NCBI GenBank assembly: GCA_024803745.1
Contig: JANJXV010001709.1
Coordinates: forward strand, 1 to 64,000
Length of the DNA stretch: 64,000 bases
DNA from: Megascapheus bottae
Taxonomy: Eukaryota; Chordata; Mammalia; Rodentia; Geomyidae
Direction of reading: 5' to 3'
Below, piece after piece: positions 48,227-60,551 of the stretch. The notes under the pieces are model-generated. The model saw only the letters and a program-made list of their open reading frames with translations, did no database searches and had not been told where the DNA came from. Position 1 is the first letter of the stretch. Each line of letters starts with the position of its first letter. Made by a program: the position numbers and the translations under genes.

Positions 48227-51200
48227 AATGGAGGTGTGTGAAGTCAGAATGGAGGTGTGTGAAGTCATAGAATGGACGTGTGTGAAGTCACAGAATGGAG
48301 GTGTGTGAAGTCATAGAATGGAGGTGTGTGACGTCACAATGGAAGTGTGTGAAGTGATAGAATGGAGCTGTGTAAAGTCACAGAATGGAGGTGTGTGAAG
48401 TCATAGAATGGAGGTGTGTGAAGTCACTGAATGAGGTGTGTGAAGTCATAGAATGGAGGTGTGTGAAGTTATAGAATGGATGTTTGTAAAGTAAAAATGA
48501 AGGTGTGTGAAGTCATAGAATGGAGATGTGTGAAGTCAGAATGGAGGTGTGTGAAGTCACAGAATGGAGATGTGTCAACTCAGAATTTAGGTGTGTGAAG
48601 TCAAAGAATGGAGGTGTGTGAAGACATAGAATGGAGGTGTGTGAACTCATAGAAAGGAGGAGTGTGAAGTCAGAATGGAGGTGTATGAGATCACAGAATT
48701 GAGGAGTGTGAACACAGAATGGAGGTGTGTGAAGTCAAAGAATGGAGGTGTTTGAAGTCATAGAATGGAGGAGTGTGAAGTCATAGAATGTATGTTTGTG
48801 AAGTAAGAATGAAGGTGTGTGAAGGCATAGAATGGATGTGTGTGAAGTCACAGAATGGAGGTGTGTGGAGGCATAAATGGAGGTGTGTGAAGTCATAGAA
48901 TGGAGGTGTGTGAAGTCATATAATGGAGGTGTGTGAAGTCACAGAATGGAGGTGTGTGAAGTCAGAATGGAGGTGTGGAGTCATAGAATGGAGTTGGGTG
49001 AAGTTATAGAAAGGAGGTGTGTGAAGTCATAGAATGGATGTGTGTGTATTCATAGAATGGATGTGTGAAGTCAGAATGGAGGTGTGTGAACTCATAGAAT
49101 GGTAGTGTGTGTAGTCACAATGGAGGTGTGTGAAGTCATAGAATGGAGGTGTGTGAAGTCACAGAATGGACGTGGGTGAAGTCATAGAATGGAGGTGTGT
49201 GAAGTCATAGAATGGAGGTGAGTGAAGTCACAGAATGGAGGTGTGGGAAGTCACAGATTGGAGGTCTATGAAGTCCCAGAATTGAGGTGTGTGAACTCAG
49301 AATGGAGGTGTGTAAAGTCACAGAATGGAGGTGTGTGAAGTCATAGAATGGAAGTGTGTGAAGTCATAGAATGGAGGTGTGTGAAGTCACAGAATGGTCC
49401 GTTTGAAGTCATAGAATGGCGGTGTCTGAAGTCACAGATTGGAGGTGTTTGAAGTCATATTGGAGGTGTGTGAAGTCAAAATGGATGTGTGAAGTCATAG
49501 AATGGAGGTGTGTGAAATCATAGAATGAGGGTGTGTGAGGTCATAGAATGGAGGTTTGCAAAGTCACAGAATGGAGGTGTGTGAAATCATAGAATGAAGG
49601 TTTGTGAAGTCATAGAATGGAAGTGTGTGAAGTCACAGAATGGAGGTGTGTGAAATCACAGAATGGAAGGTGTGTGAAATCACAGAATAGAGGTGTGTGA
49701 ACTCAGTATGGAGGTGTGTGAAGTCACAGAATGGAGGTGTGTGAAGTCAGAATGAAGGTGTGAAATCATAGAATGGAGTTGGGTGAAGTCATAGAAAGGA
49801 GGTGTGTGAAGTCATAGAATGGATGTGTGTGTAGTCATAGAATGGAGGTGTGTGAAGTCAGAATGGAGGTGTGTGAACTCATAGAATGGTAGTGTGTGTA
49901 GTCACAATGGAGATGTGTGAAGTCATAGAATGGAGGTGTGTGAAGTCACAGAATGGACGTGTGTGAAGTCATAAAATGGAGGTGTGTGAAGTCATAGAAT
50001 GGAGGTGTGTGAAGTCACAGAATGGAGGTGTGGAAAGTCACAGTTTGGAGGTCTGTGAAGCCCAGAATTGAGGGGTGTGAATTCAGAATGGAGGTGTGTA
50101 AAGTCAAAGAATGGTGGTGTGTGAAGTCATAGAATGAAAGTGTGTGAAGTCACAGATTGGAGCTGTGTGAAGTCACAGAATCGAGGTGTGAGAACTCACA
50201 GAATGGAGGTGTGTGAACTCAGAATGGAGGTGTGTGAACTCACAGAATGGAGGTGTGTGAAGTCATAGAATGGAAGTGTGTGAAGTCAGAGAATGGAGGT
50301 GTGTGAAGTAAGAATGGAGGTGTGTGAAGTCACCGAATGGAGTTGTGTGAACTCAGAATGGAGGTGTGTGAAGTCACAGAATGGAGTTTGTGAAGTCATA
50401 GAATGGAGGTGTGTGAAGTCATAGAATGGATGTTTCTGAAGTAAGAATGAAGGTGTGTGAAGTCATAGAATGAAGGTATGTGAACTCATAGAATGTGGGT
50501 GTTTGAATTCACAGAATGGAGGTGTGTGAAGTCAGAATGGAGGTGTGTAGTCATCGATTGGAGGTGGGTGAAGTCAGAATGGAGGTGTGTGAAGTCACAG
50601 AATTGAGGTGTGTGAACACAGAATGGAGGTGTGTGAAGTCAAAGAATGGAGGTGTTTGAAGTCATAGAATGCAGGAGTGTGAAGTCATAGAGTGCATTGA
50701 GTGAAATCACAGATTCGAGGTCTGTGAAGTCATAGAATGGAGGTGTGTGATGTCAGAATGGAGGTGTGCGAAGTCATAGAATAGAGGTGTGTGTAGTCAG
50801 AATGGAGGTGTGTGAAGTCTTAGATGGAGTTGTGTGAAGTCATAGTATGGAGGTGTGTGAAATCATAGAATAGAGTTTTGTGAAGTCACAGAATGGAGCT
50901 GTGTGAATTCAGAATGGAGGTGTGTGAAGTCATAGAATGGAGGTGTGTGAAGTCAGAATGGAGGTGTGTGAACTCATAGAATGGAGGTGTGTGACGTCAC
51001 AATGGAAGTGTGTGAAATCATAGAATGGAGGTGTGTGAAGTCACAGAATGGAGGTGTGTGAAGTCATAGAATGGAGGTGTGTGAAGTCACTGAATGGAGG
51101 TGTGTGAAGTCATAGAATGGAGGTGTGTGAAGTTATAGAATGGATGTTTGTAAAGTAAAAATGAAGGTGTGTGAAGTCATAGAATGGAGATGTGTGAAGT

Positions 51201-54200
51201 CAGAATGGAGGTGTGTGAAGTCACAGAATGCAGATGTGTCAACTCAGAATTTAGGTGTGTGAAGTCAAAGAATGGAGGTGTGTGAAGACATAGAATGGAG
51301 GTGTGTGAAGTCATAGAATGGAGGTGTGTGAAGTCAGAATGGAGGTGTGTGAGGTCACAGAATTGAGGTGTGTGAACACAGAATGGAGGTGTGTGAAGTC
51401 AAAGAATGGAGGTGTTTGAAGTCATAGAATGGAGGAGTGTGAAGTCATAGAATGTATGTTTGTGAAGTAAGAATGAAGGTGTGTGAAGGCATAGAATGGA
51501 GGTGTGTGAAGTCACAGAATGGAGGTGTGTGAAGGCATAGAATGGAGGTGTGTGAAGTCATGGAATGGAGGTGTGTGAAGTCATATAATGGAGGTGTGTG
51601 AAGTCACAGAATGGAGGTGTGTGAAGTCAGAATGGAGGTGTGAAGTCATAGAATGGAGTTGGGTGAAGTCATAGAAAGGAGGTGGGTGAAGTAATAGAAT
51701 GGATGTGTGTGTACTCATAGAAAGGAGGTGTCTGAAGTCAGAATGGAGGTGTGTGAACTCATAGAATGGTAGTGTGTGTACTCACAATGGAGGTGTGTGA
51801 AGTCACAGAATGGACGTGTGTGAAGTCATAGAATGGAGGTGTGTGAAGTCATAGAATGGAGGTGTCGGAAGTCACAGAATGGTCGGTTTGAAGTCATAGA
51901 ATGGAGGTATGTGAAGTCACAGAATTGAGGTGTTTGAAGTCATATATTGGAGGTGTGTGAAGTCAAAATGGATGTGTGAAGTCATAGAATGGAGTTGTGT
52001 GAAGTCATAGAATGAGGGTGTGTGAGGTCATAGAATGAAGTTTTGTGAAGGCACAGAATGGAGGTGTGTGAAATCATAGAATGAAGTTTTGTGAAGTCAT
52101 AGAATGGAAGTGTGTGAAGTCACAGAATGGAGGTGTGTGAAATCACAGAAGGGAATGTGTGTGAAATCACAGAATAGAGGTGTGTGAACTCAGTATGGAG
52201 GTGTGTGAAGTCACAGAATGGAGGTGTGTGAAGTCAGAATGGAGGTGTGAAGTCATAGAATGGAGTTGGGTGAAGTCATAGAAAGGAGGTGTGTGAAGTC
52301 ATAGAATGGATGTGTGTGTAGTCATAGAATGGAGGTGTGTGAAGTCATAGAATGGAAGTTTCTGAAGTAAGAATGAAGGTGTGTGAAGTCATAGAATGGA
52401 GGTATGTGAACTCATAGAATGGGGGTGTGTGAATTCACAGAAAGGAGGTGTGTGATGTCAGAATGGAGTTGTGTAGTCATCGATTGGAGGTGGGTGAAGT
52501 CAGAATGGAGGAGTGTGAAGTCACAGAATTGAGGTGTGTGAACACAGAATGGAGGTGTGTGAAGTCAAAGAATGGAGATGTTTGAAGTCATAGAATGGAG
52601 GTGTGTGATGTCAGAATGGAGGTGTGCGAAGTCATAGAATAGAGGTGTGTGTAGTCAGAATGGAGGTGTGTGAAGTCATAGAATGGAGGTGTGTGAAGTC
52701 AGAATGGAGGTGTGTGAACTCAGAGAATGGAGGTGTGTGACGTCACAATGGAAGTGTGTGAAATCATAGAATGGAGATGTGTGAAGTCACAGAATGGAGG
52801 TGTGTGAAGCCATAGAATGGAGGTGTGTGAAGTCACTGAATGGAGGTGTGTGAAGTCATAGAATGGAGGTGTGTGAAATTATACAATGGATGTTTGTAAA
52901 GTCAAAATGAAGGTGTATGAAGTCATAGAATGGAGATGTGTGAAGTCAGAATGGAGGTGTGTGAAGTCACAGAATGGAGATGTGTCAACTCAGAATTTAG
53001 GTGTGTGAAGTCAAAGAATGGAGGTGTGTGAAGACATGGAATGGAGGTGTGTGAAGTCATAGAATGGACGTGTGTGAAGTCATAGAATGGAGGTGCGTGA
53101 ACTCATAGAATGGAGGTGTCGGAAGTCACAGAATGGAGGTGTCGGAAGTCACAGATTGGAGGTCTGTGAAGTCCCAGAATTGAGGTGTGTGAACTCAGAA
53201 TGGAGGTGTGTGAAGTCATAGAATGGAAGTGTGTGAAGTCATAGAATGGAGGTGTGTGAAGTCACAGAATGGACGGTTTGAAGTCATAGAATGGAGGTGT
53301 GTGAAGTCACAGAATTGAGGTGTTTGAAGTCATATATTGGAGGTGTGTGAAATCAAAATGGATGTGTGAAGTCATAGAATGGAGGTGTGTGAAATCATAG
53401 AATGAGGGTGTGTGAGGTCATAGAATGTAGGTTTGTGAAGTCACAGAATGGAGGTGTGTGAAATCATAGGATGAAGGTGTGTGAAGTCATAGAATGGAAG
53501 TGTGTGAAGTCACAGAATGGAGGTGTGTGAAGTCACAGAATGGAGGTGTGTGAACTCAGAATGGAGGTGTGTGAAGTCAGAGAATGGAGGTGTGTGAAGT
53601 CATAGAATGGAAGTGTGTGAAGTCATAGAATGGAAGTATGTGAAACCAGAATGGAGGTGTGTGAAGTCACAGAATGGAGGTTTGTGAAATCATAGAATTG
53701 AGGTGTGTGAAGTCATAGAATGGATGTTTCTGAAGTAAGAATGAAGGTGTGTGAAGTCATAGAATGGAGGTGTGTGAAGTCACAGAATGGAGGGGTGTGA
53801 AGTCAGAATGGAGGTGTTTAGTCATATATTGGAGGTGGGTGAAGTCATAGAAAGGTGGTGTGGGAAGTAATAGAGTGCAGGTGAGTGAAGTCATAGATTC
53901 GAGGTCTGTGAAATCATAGAATGGAGGTGTGTGATGTCAGATTGGAGGTGTGTGAAGTCAAAGAATGTAGGTGTGTGAAGTCATTGAATGGAGGTGTGTG
54001 AAGTCACAGAATGGAGATGTGTGAAATCAGAAGAGAGGTGTGCGAAGTCATAGAATGGAGGTGTGTGAAGTCAGAATGGAGGTGTATGAAGTCATAGAAT
54101 GGAGGTGTGTGAAGTCAGAATAGAGGTGTGTGAAGTCATAGAATGGAGGTGTGTGAAGTCACAGAATGGAGGTGTGGGAAGTCACAGAATAGAGGTGTGT

Positions 54201-54884
54201 GACGTCACAGAATGGAGGTGTGTGAACTCAGAATGGAGGTGTGTAAAGGCACAGAATGGAGGTGTGTGAAGTCATAGAATGGAAGTGTGTGAAGTCATAG
54301 AATGGAGGTGTGTGAAGTCACAGAATGGACGTTATGAAGTCATAGAATGGAGCGGTGTGAAGTCACAGAATTGAGGTGTTTGAAGTCATATATTGGAGGT
54401 GTGTGAAGTCAAAATGCATGTGTGAAGTCACAGAATGGAGGTTTGTGAAGTCATAGAATGGAGGTGTGTGAATGTTTCTGAAGTAAAAATGAAGGTGTGT
54501 GAAGTCATGGTATGGAGGTGTGTGAAGTCACAGAATGGAGGTGTGTGAAGTCAGAATGGAGGTGTGTAGTCATAGATTGGAGGTGGGTGAAGTCATAGAA
54601 TGGAGGAGTGTGAAGTCATAGAGTGAGGTGACTGAAGTCACAGATTCGAGGTCTGTGAAGTCATAGAATGGAGGTGTGTGATGTCAGAATGGAGGTGTGC
54701 GAAGTCATAGAATAGAGGTGTGTGAAGTCAGAATTGAGGTGTGTGAAGTCATAGATGGAGTTGTGTCAAGTCATAGTATGGAGGTGTGTGAAATCATAGA
54801 TTGGAGTTTTGTGAAGTCACAGAATGGAGCTGTGTGAATTCAGAATGGAGGTGTGTGAAGTCATAGAATGGAGGTGTGTGAAGT
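48222..54884 (+). repeat. 15.43-kb-offset copy of 32,790-39,520
   Basis: The offset stays at 15,430-15,432 from 32,843/48,275 through 33,037/48,468 to 36,532/51,962. It drops to 15,364 by 39,472/54,836 after a 66-bp loss near 53,480. At about 6.6 kb it is the longest duplicated stretch I could trace. Confidence 0.86.
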
Positions 54885-55975
54885 TATAGAATGGAGGTGT
54901 GTGAAGTCAGAGAATGGAGGTGGGTGAAGTCAGAATGGAGGTGTGTAGTCATAGATTGGAGGTGGGTGAAGTCAAAGAATGTAGGTGTGTGAAGTCATTG
55001 AAGGGAGGTGTGTGAAGTCACAGAAAGGAGGTGTGTGAAGTCAGAATATAGGTGTTCGAAGTCATAGAATAGAGGTGTGTGAAGTCAGAATGGAGGTGTT
55101 TGAAGTCATAGAATGGAGGTGTGTGAACTCATAAAATGGAGGTGTGTGACGTCACAATGGAAGTTTGTGAAAGCATAGAATAGAGGTGTGTGAAGTCACA
55201 GAATGGAGGTGTGTGAACTCAGAATGGAGGTGTGTGCAATCATAGATGGAGGTGTGTGAAGTCATAGTATGGAGATATGTGAAATCATAGAATGGAGTTT
55301 TGTGAAGTCACAGAATGGAGTTCTGTGAGTCAGAATTGAGGTGTGTGAAGTCATAGATTGTAGATGTGTGAAGTCATAGAATGGAGTATTGTGAAGTCAC
55401 CGAAGGGAGGTTTGAGATGTCATAGAATGGAGGTATGAGAAATCAAATTAGAGGGGTGTGAAGTCGGAAAATGGAGGTGTGTGAAGTCAAAATGGATGTG
55501 TGTTAAGTCACCGAATGGAGTTTTGTGAACTCAGTATGGAGGTGTGTGAATCACAGAATGGAGGTTTATGAAGTCATAGATGTAGGTGTGTGAGGTCATA
55601 GAATGGATGTTTCTGAAGTAAGAATGAAGGTGTGTGAAGTCATAGAATGGAGGTGTGTGAAGTCATTGAATGGAGGTGTGTGAAGTCACTGAATGGAAGT
55701 GTGTGAAGTCAGAATGGAGGTGTGAAGTCATAGAATGAAGGTGGGTGAAGTCATAGAAAGGAGGTATGGGAAGTCATAGAATGGAGGAGTGTGAAGTCAT
55801 AGAGTGGAGGTGTGTGATGTCAGAATGGAGGTGTGCGAAGTCATAGAATAGAGGTTTGTGAAGTCAGAATGGAGGTGTGTGAAGTCATAGAATGGAGGTG
55901 TGTGAACTCATAGAATGGAGGTGTGTGACGTCACAATGGAAGTGTGTGAAGTCACAGAATGGAAGTGTGTGAATT
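54062..55975 (+). repeat. 6.4-kb-offset duplication, copy 1
   Basis: This matches about 60,552-62,748. The offset moves from 6,490 to 6,320, 6,387 and 6,772, so several blocks were gained or lost. The largest is about 385 bp present only in the second copy at about 61,880-62,265. It spans the junction between the core-free block and the core-bearing flank. Confidence 0.78.
55268..55469 (+). repeat. HOR core on the right side of the core-free block
   Basis: This is the first full core after a gap of about 23.5 kb. The 167-bp spacing is kept and TGAGTCA is present, in a GTTCTGTGAGTCAG variant. One monomer reads TTTGAGATGTCATAG. It lies in a segment that recurs near 61,200-61,880. Confidence 0.87.
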
Positions 55976-56789
55976 CATGCAATGGAGGTGTGTGAAGTGA
56001 GAATGGAATTTTGTGAACTCACAAAATTGAACTGTGTGAAGTCAGAATGGCAGTGTGTGAACTCATAGAATGGAGGTGTGTGTAGTCACAATGGAGGTGC
56101 GTGAAGTCATAGAATGGAGGTGTGTGAAGTCACAGAATGGAGGTGTGTGAAGTCATAAAATGGAGGTGTGTGAAATCATAGATGGGAATTTTGTGAAGTC
56201 ACAGATTGGAGGTGTGTGAAGTCACAGAATCGAGGTGTGAGAAGTCAAAGAATGGAGGTTTGTGAACTCAGAATGGAGGTGTGTGAAGTCACAGAATGGA
56301 GGCGTGTGAAGTCAAAGAATGGAGGTGTGTGAAGTCACAGAATGGAGGTGTGTGAAATCATAGAATGGAGGTGTGTAAAGTCACAATGCAGGTGTGTGAA
56401 CTCAGAGAATGGAGGTGTGTGAAGTCAAAATGTAGGTGTGTGACGTCATAGAATGGAGGTGTGTGAAGTCATAGAATGGAGGTGTGTGAAGTCACAGAAT
56501 GGAGGTGTGTGAAGTCATAGAATTCAGGTGTGTGAAGTCATACAATGAAGGTGTGTGAAATCATAGAATGGAGGTGTGTAAAGTCACAATGCAGGTGTGT
56601 GAACTCAGAGAATGGAGGTGTGTGAAGTCAAAATGTAGGTGTGTGAAGTCACAGAATGGAGGTGTGTGAAATCATAGAATGGAGGTGTGTGAAGTCACAG
56701 AATGGAGGTGTGTGAAGTCATACAATGAAGGTGTGTGAAGTCAGAATGGAGGTGTGTGAAGTCATACATGGATGTGTGTGAAGTCATAG

Positions 56790-56835
56790 TATGGAGATAT
56801 GTGAAATCATAGAGTGGAGCTTTGTGAAGTCACAG
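56790..56835 (+). repeat. Isolated first two core monomers
   Basis: TATGGAGATATG is followed by a GGAGCTTTGTG monomer and then a non-core GGTGAATGAAG monomer. A second isolated TATGGAGATATG monomer occurs at 57,348-57,370. Both are cut off immediately from the rest of the core and are interpreted as recombination remnants. Confidence 0.8.
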
Positions 56836-57049
56836 AATGGAGGTGAATGAAGTCAGAATGGAGGTGTGTGAAGTCATAGAATGGAGGTGTGTGAAGTCAG
56901 AATGGAGGTGTGAAGTCATAGAATGGAGGTGGGTGAAGTGACAGAAATTAGGTGTGGGAAGTCATAGAATGGAGAAGTGTGAAGTCATAGAGTGGAGGTG
57001 AGTGAAGTCACAGATTCGAGGTCTGTGAAGTCATAGAATGGAGGTGTGG

Positions 57050-58850
57050 GAAGTCAGAATGTAGGTGTTGCAAGTCATAGAATAGAGGTGTGTGAAGTCA
57101 TAATGGAGGTGTGTGAAGTCATAGAATGGAGGTGTGTGAACTCACAGAATGGAGGTGTGTGACGTCACAATGGAAGTTTGTGAAGTCATAGAATCCAGGT
57201 GTGTGAAGTCACAGAATGGAGGTGTGTGAAGTCATACAATGGAGGTGTGTGAAGCCGGAATGGAGGTGTGTGAAGTCACAGAATGGAGGTGTGTGAACTC
57301 AGAATGGAGGAGTGTGAATTCATAGATGGAGGTGTGTGAAGTCATAGTATGGAGATATGTGAAATCATAGAATGTAGGTGTGTGAAGTCATAGAATGGAG
57401 GTGTGTGAAGTCAGAATGGAGGTGTGAAATCATAGAATGGAGGTGGGTGAAGTCACAGAAATTAGGTGTGGGAAGTCATAGAATGAAGAAGTGTGAAGTC
57501 ATAGAGTATAGGTGAGTGAAGTCACAGATTCGAGGTCTGTGAAGTCATAGAATGGAGGTGTGGGAAGTGAGAATGTAGGTGTTGCAAGTCATAGAATAGA
57601 GGTCTGTGAAGTCAGAATGGAGGTGTGTGATGTCATAGAATGTAGGTGTGTGAACTCATAGAGTGGAGGTGTGTGACGTCACAATGGAAGTTTGTGAAGT
57701 CATAGAATGGAGGTGTGTGAAGTCAGAATGGAGGTGTGTGAACTCATAGAATGGAGATGTGTGAAATCATAGAATGAGGGTGTGTGAGGTCATAGAATGG
57801 AGGTGTGTGAAGTCACAGAATGGAGGTGTGTGAACTCATAGAATGGAGGTGTGTGAAGTCACAGTTTGGAGCTGTGTGAAGTCACAGAATGGAGGTGTGT
57901 GAAGTCAAAGAATGGAGGTGTATGAAGTCATAGAATGGAAGTGTGTGAAGTCATAGAATGGAGGTGTGGGAAGTCAGAATGTAGGTGTTGCAAGTCATAG
58001 AATAGAGGTGTGTGAAATCAGAATGGAGGTGTGTGAAGTCATAGAATGGAGGTGTGTGAACTCATAGAATGGAGGTGTGTGACATCACAATGGAAGTTTG
58101 TGAAGTCATAGAATGCAGGTGTGTGAAGTCACAGAATGGAGGTGTGTGAAGTCATACAATGGAGGTGTGTGAAGCCGGAATGGAGGTGTGTGAAGTCACA
58201 GAATGGAGGTGTGTGAACTCAGAATGGAGAGTGTGAATTCATAGATGGAGGTGTGTGAAGTCAGAATGGAGGTGTGTGAAGTCATAGAATGGAGGTGTGT
58301 GAAGTCAGAATGGAGGTGTGAAGTCAGAGAATGGAGGTGGGTGAAGTCACAGAAATTAGGTGTGGGAAGTCATAGAATGAAGAAGTGTGAAGTCATAGAG
58401 TGGACGTGAGTGAAGTCACAGATTCGAGGTCTGTGAAGTCATAGAATGGAGGTGTGGGAAGTCAGAATGTAGGTGTTGCAAGTCATAGAATAGAGGTGTG
58501 TGAAGTCAGAATGGAGGTGTGTGATGTCATAGAATGTAGGTGTGTGAACTCATAGAATGGAGGTGTGTGACGTCACAATGGAAGTTTGTGAAGTCAATGA
58601 ATGGAGGTGTGTGAAGTCAGAATGGAGGTGTGTGAACTCATAGAATGGAGGTGTGTGAAATCATAGAATGAGGGTGTGTGAGGTCATAGAATGGAGGTGT
58701 GTGAAGTCACAGAATGGAGGTGTGTGAACTCATAGAATGGAGGTGTGTGAAGTCACAGTTTGGAGCTGTGTGAAGTCACAGAATGGAGGTGTGTGAAGTC
58801 AAAGAATGGAGGTGTATGAAGTCATAGAATGGAAGTGTGTGAAGTCATAG
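57050..58850 (+). repeat. Local HOR of about 0.9 kb
   Basis: The rare GTAGGTGTTGCAAG variant occurs at 57,061, 57,575, 57,981 and 58,469. Alternate copies are 920 and 894 bp apart. The CAGTTTGGAGCTG variant follows the same 894-bp period (57,862 and 58,756). Confidence 0.83.
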
Positions 58851-60551
58851 AATGGAGGTGTGTGAAGTCAGAATGGAGGTGTGTGAAGTCACAGTTTGGA
58901 GCTGTGTGAAGTCACAGAATCGAGGTGTGAGAAGTCACAGAATGGAGTTGTGTGAACTCAGAAAGGAGGTGTGTGAAGTCACAGAATGGAGGTTTGTGAA
59001 GTCATGGAATGGAGGTGTGTGAAGTCATAGGACTGATGTTTCTGAAGTAAGAATGAAGGTGTGTGAAGTCATAGAATGGAGGTATGTGAACTCATAGAAT
59101 GGGGGTGTGTGAAGTCACAGAATGGAGGTGTGTGAAGTCGGAATGGAGGTGTGTAGTCATCGATTGGAGGTGGGTGAAGTCATAGAAAGGAGGTGTGGGA
59201 AGTCATAGAATGGAGGAGTGTGAAGTCATAGAGTGCATATGAGTGAAATCACAGATTCGAGGTCTGTGAAGTCATAGAATGGAGGTGTGTGATGTCAGAA
59301 TGGAGGTGTGTGAAGTCATAGATGCAGTTGTGTGAAGTCATAGTATGGAGTTGTGTGAAATCATAGAATAGAGTTTTGTGAAGGCACAAAATGGAGCTGT
59401 GTGAATTCAGAATGGAGGTGTGTGAAGTCATAGACTGGAGGTGTGTGAAGTCAGAATGGAGGTGTGTGAACTCAAAGAATGGAGGTGTGTGACGTCACAA
59501 TGGAATTGTGTGAAGTCATAGAATGGAGGTGTGTGAAGTCATAGAATGGAGGTGTGTGAAGTTATAGAATGGATGTTTGTAAAGTAAAAATGAAGGTGTG
59601 TGAAGTCATAGAATGGATGTGTGTGAAGTCAGAATGGAGGTGTGAAGTCATAGAATGGAGTTGGGTGAAGTCATAGAAAGGAGGTGTGTGAAGTCACAGA
59701 ATGGAGGTGTGTGAAGTTATAGAATGGATGTTTGTAAAATAAAAATGAAGGTGTGTGAAGTCATAGAATGGAGATGTGTGAAGTCAGAATGGAGGTGTTT
59801 GAAGTCACAGAATGGAGATGTGTCAACTCAGAATTTAGTCGTGTGAAGTCAAATAATGGAGGTGTGTGAAGACATAGAATGGAGGTGTATGAAGTCAAAG
59901 AATGGAAGTGTGTGAAGTCATAGAATATATGTTTGTGAAGTAAGAATGAAGGTGTGTGAAGGCATAGAATGGAGGTGTGTGAATTCACAGAATGGAGGTG
60001 TGTGAAGGCATAGAATGGAGGTGTGTTAAGTCATAGAATGGAGGTGTGTGAAGTCATATAATGGAGGTGTGTGAAGTCACAGAATGGAGGTGTGTGAAGT
60101 CAGAATGGAGGTGTGAAGTCATAGAATGGAGTTGGGTGAAGTCATAGAAAGGAGGTGTCTGAAGTCATAGAATGGAGGTGTGTGAAGTCATAGAATGGAG
60201 GTGTTGAATTCAGAATGGAGGTGTGTTAACTCATAGAATGGTAGGGTGTGTAGTCACAATGGAGGTGTGTGAACTCATAGAATGGAGGTGTGTGAAATCA
60301 CAGAATGGACGTGTGTGTAGTCATAGAATAGAGGTGTGTGAAGTCATAGAATGGAGGTGTGTGAAGTGACAGAATGGAGTTGTGGGAAGTCACATATTGG
60401 AGGTGTGTGAAGTTCCAGAATTGAGGTGTGTGAACTCAGAATGGAGGTGTGTAAAGTCACAGAATGGAGGTGTGTGAAGTCATAGAATGGAAGTGTGTGA
60501 AGTCATAAAATGGAGGTGTGTGAAGTCACAGAATGGACGGTTTGAAATCAT

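Larger units (their letters stand above)
31987..54884 (+). repeat. Array domain 3: core-free block built from one 7.5-kb segment
   Basis: Between the marker at 31,775 and the one at 55,435 the HOR-core marker ATGAGAAATCAAATTAG is absent. Variant monomers show the order: ancestral segment 31,987-39,529; its 3' part again at 39,530-42,611; a partial third copy 42,612-43,699; then a copy of 31,987-36,828 at 43,700-48,226; then a copy of 32,790-39,520 at about 48,222-54,884. Nested duplication of one segment therefore accounts for essentially all of this block. Confidence 0.82.

Noticed and set aside
59249..59431. 60-codon open frame on the - strand
   Set aside because: This is the reverse reading of the monomer (MTSHTSIL-like repeats). 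It stops as soon as the frame rotates, and the same pattern occurs by chance across the array.
59761..59988. 75-codon open frame on the - strand
   Set aside because: Same repeat reading as the others, with no signal peptide, domain or neighbouring gene. A simple consequence of stop codons mutated in a few variant monomers.
5000..60000. Prokaryotic or phage origin with iterons
   Set aside because: Iteron clusters are short and sit beside a replication gene. Here there are about 2,800 monomers, nested HORs and no genes.
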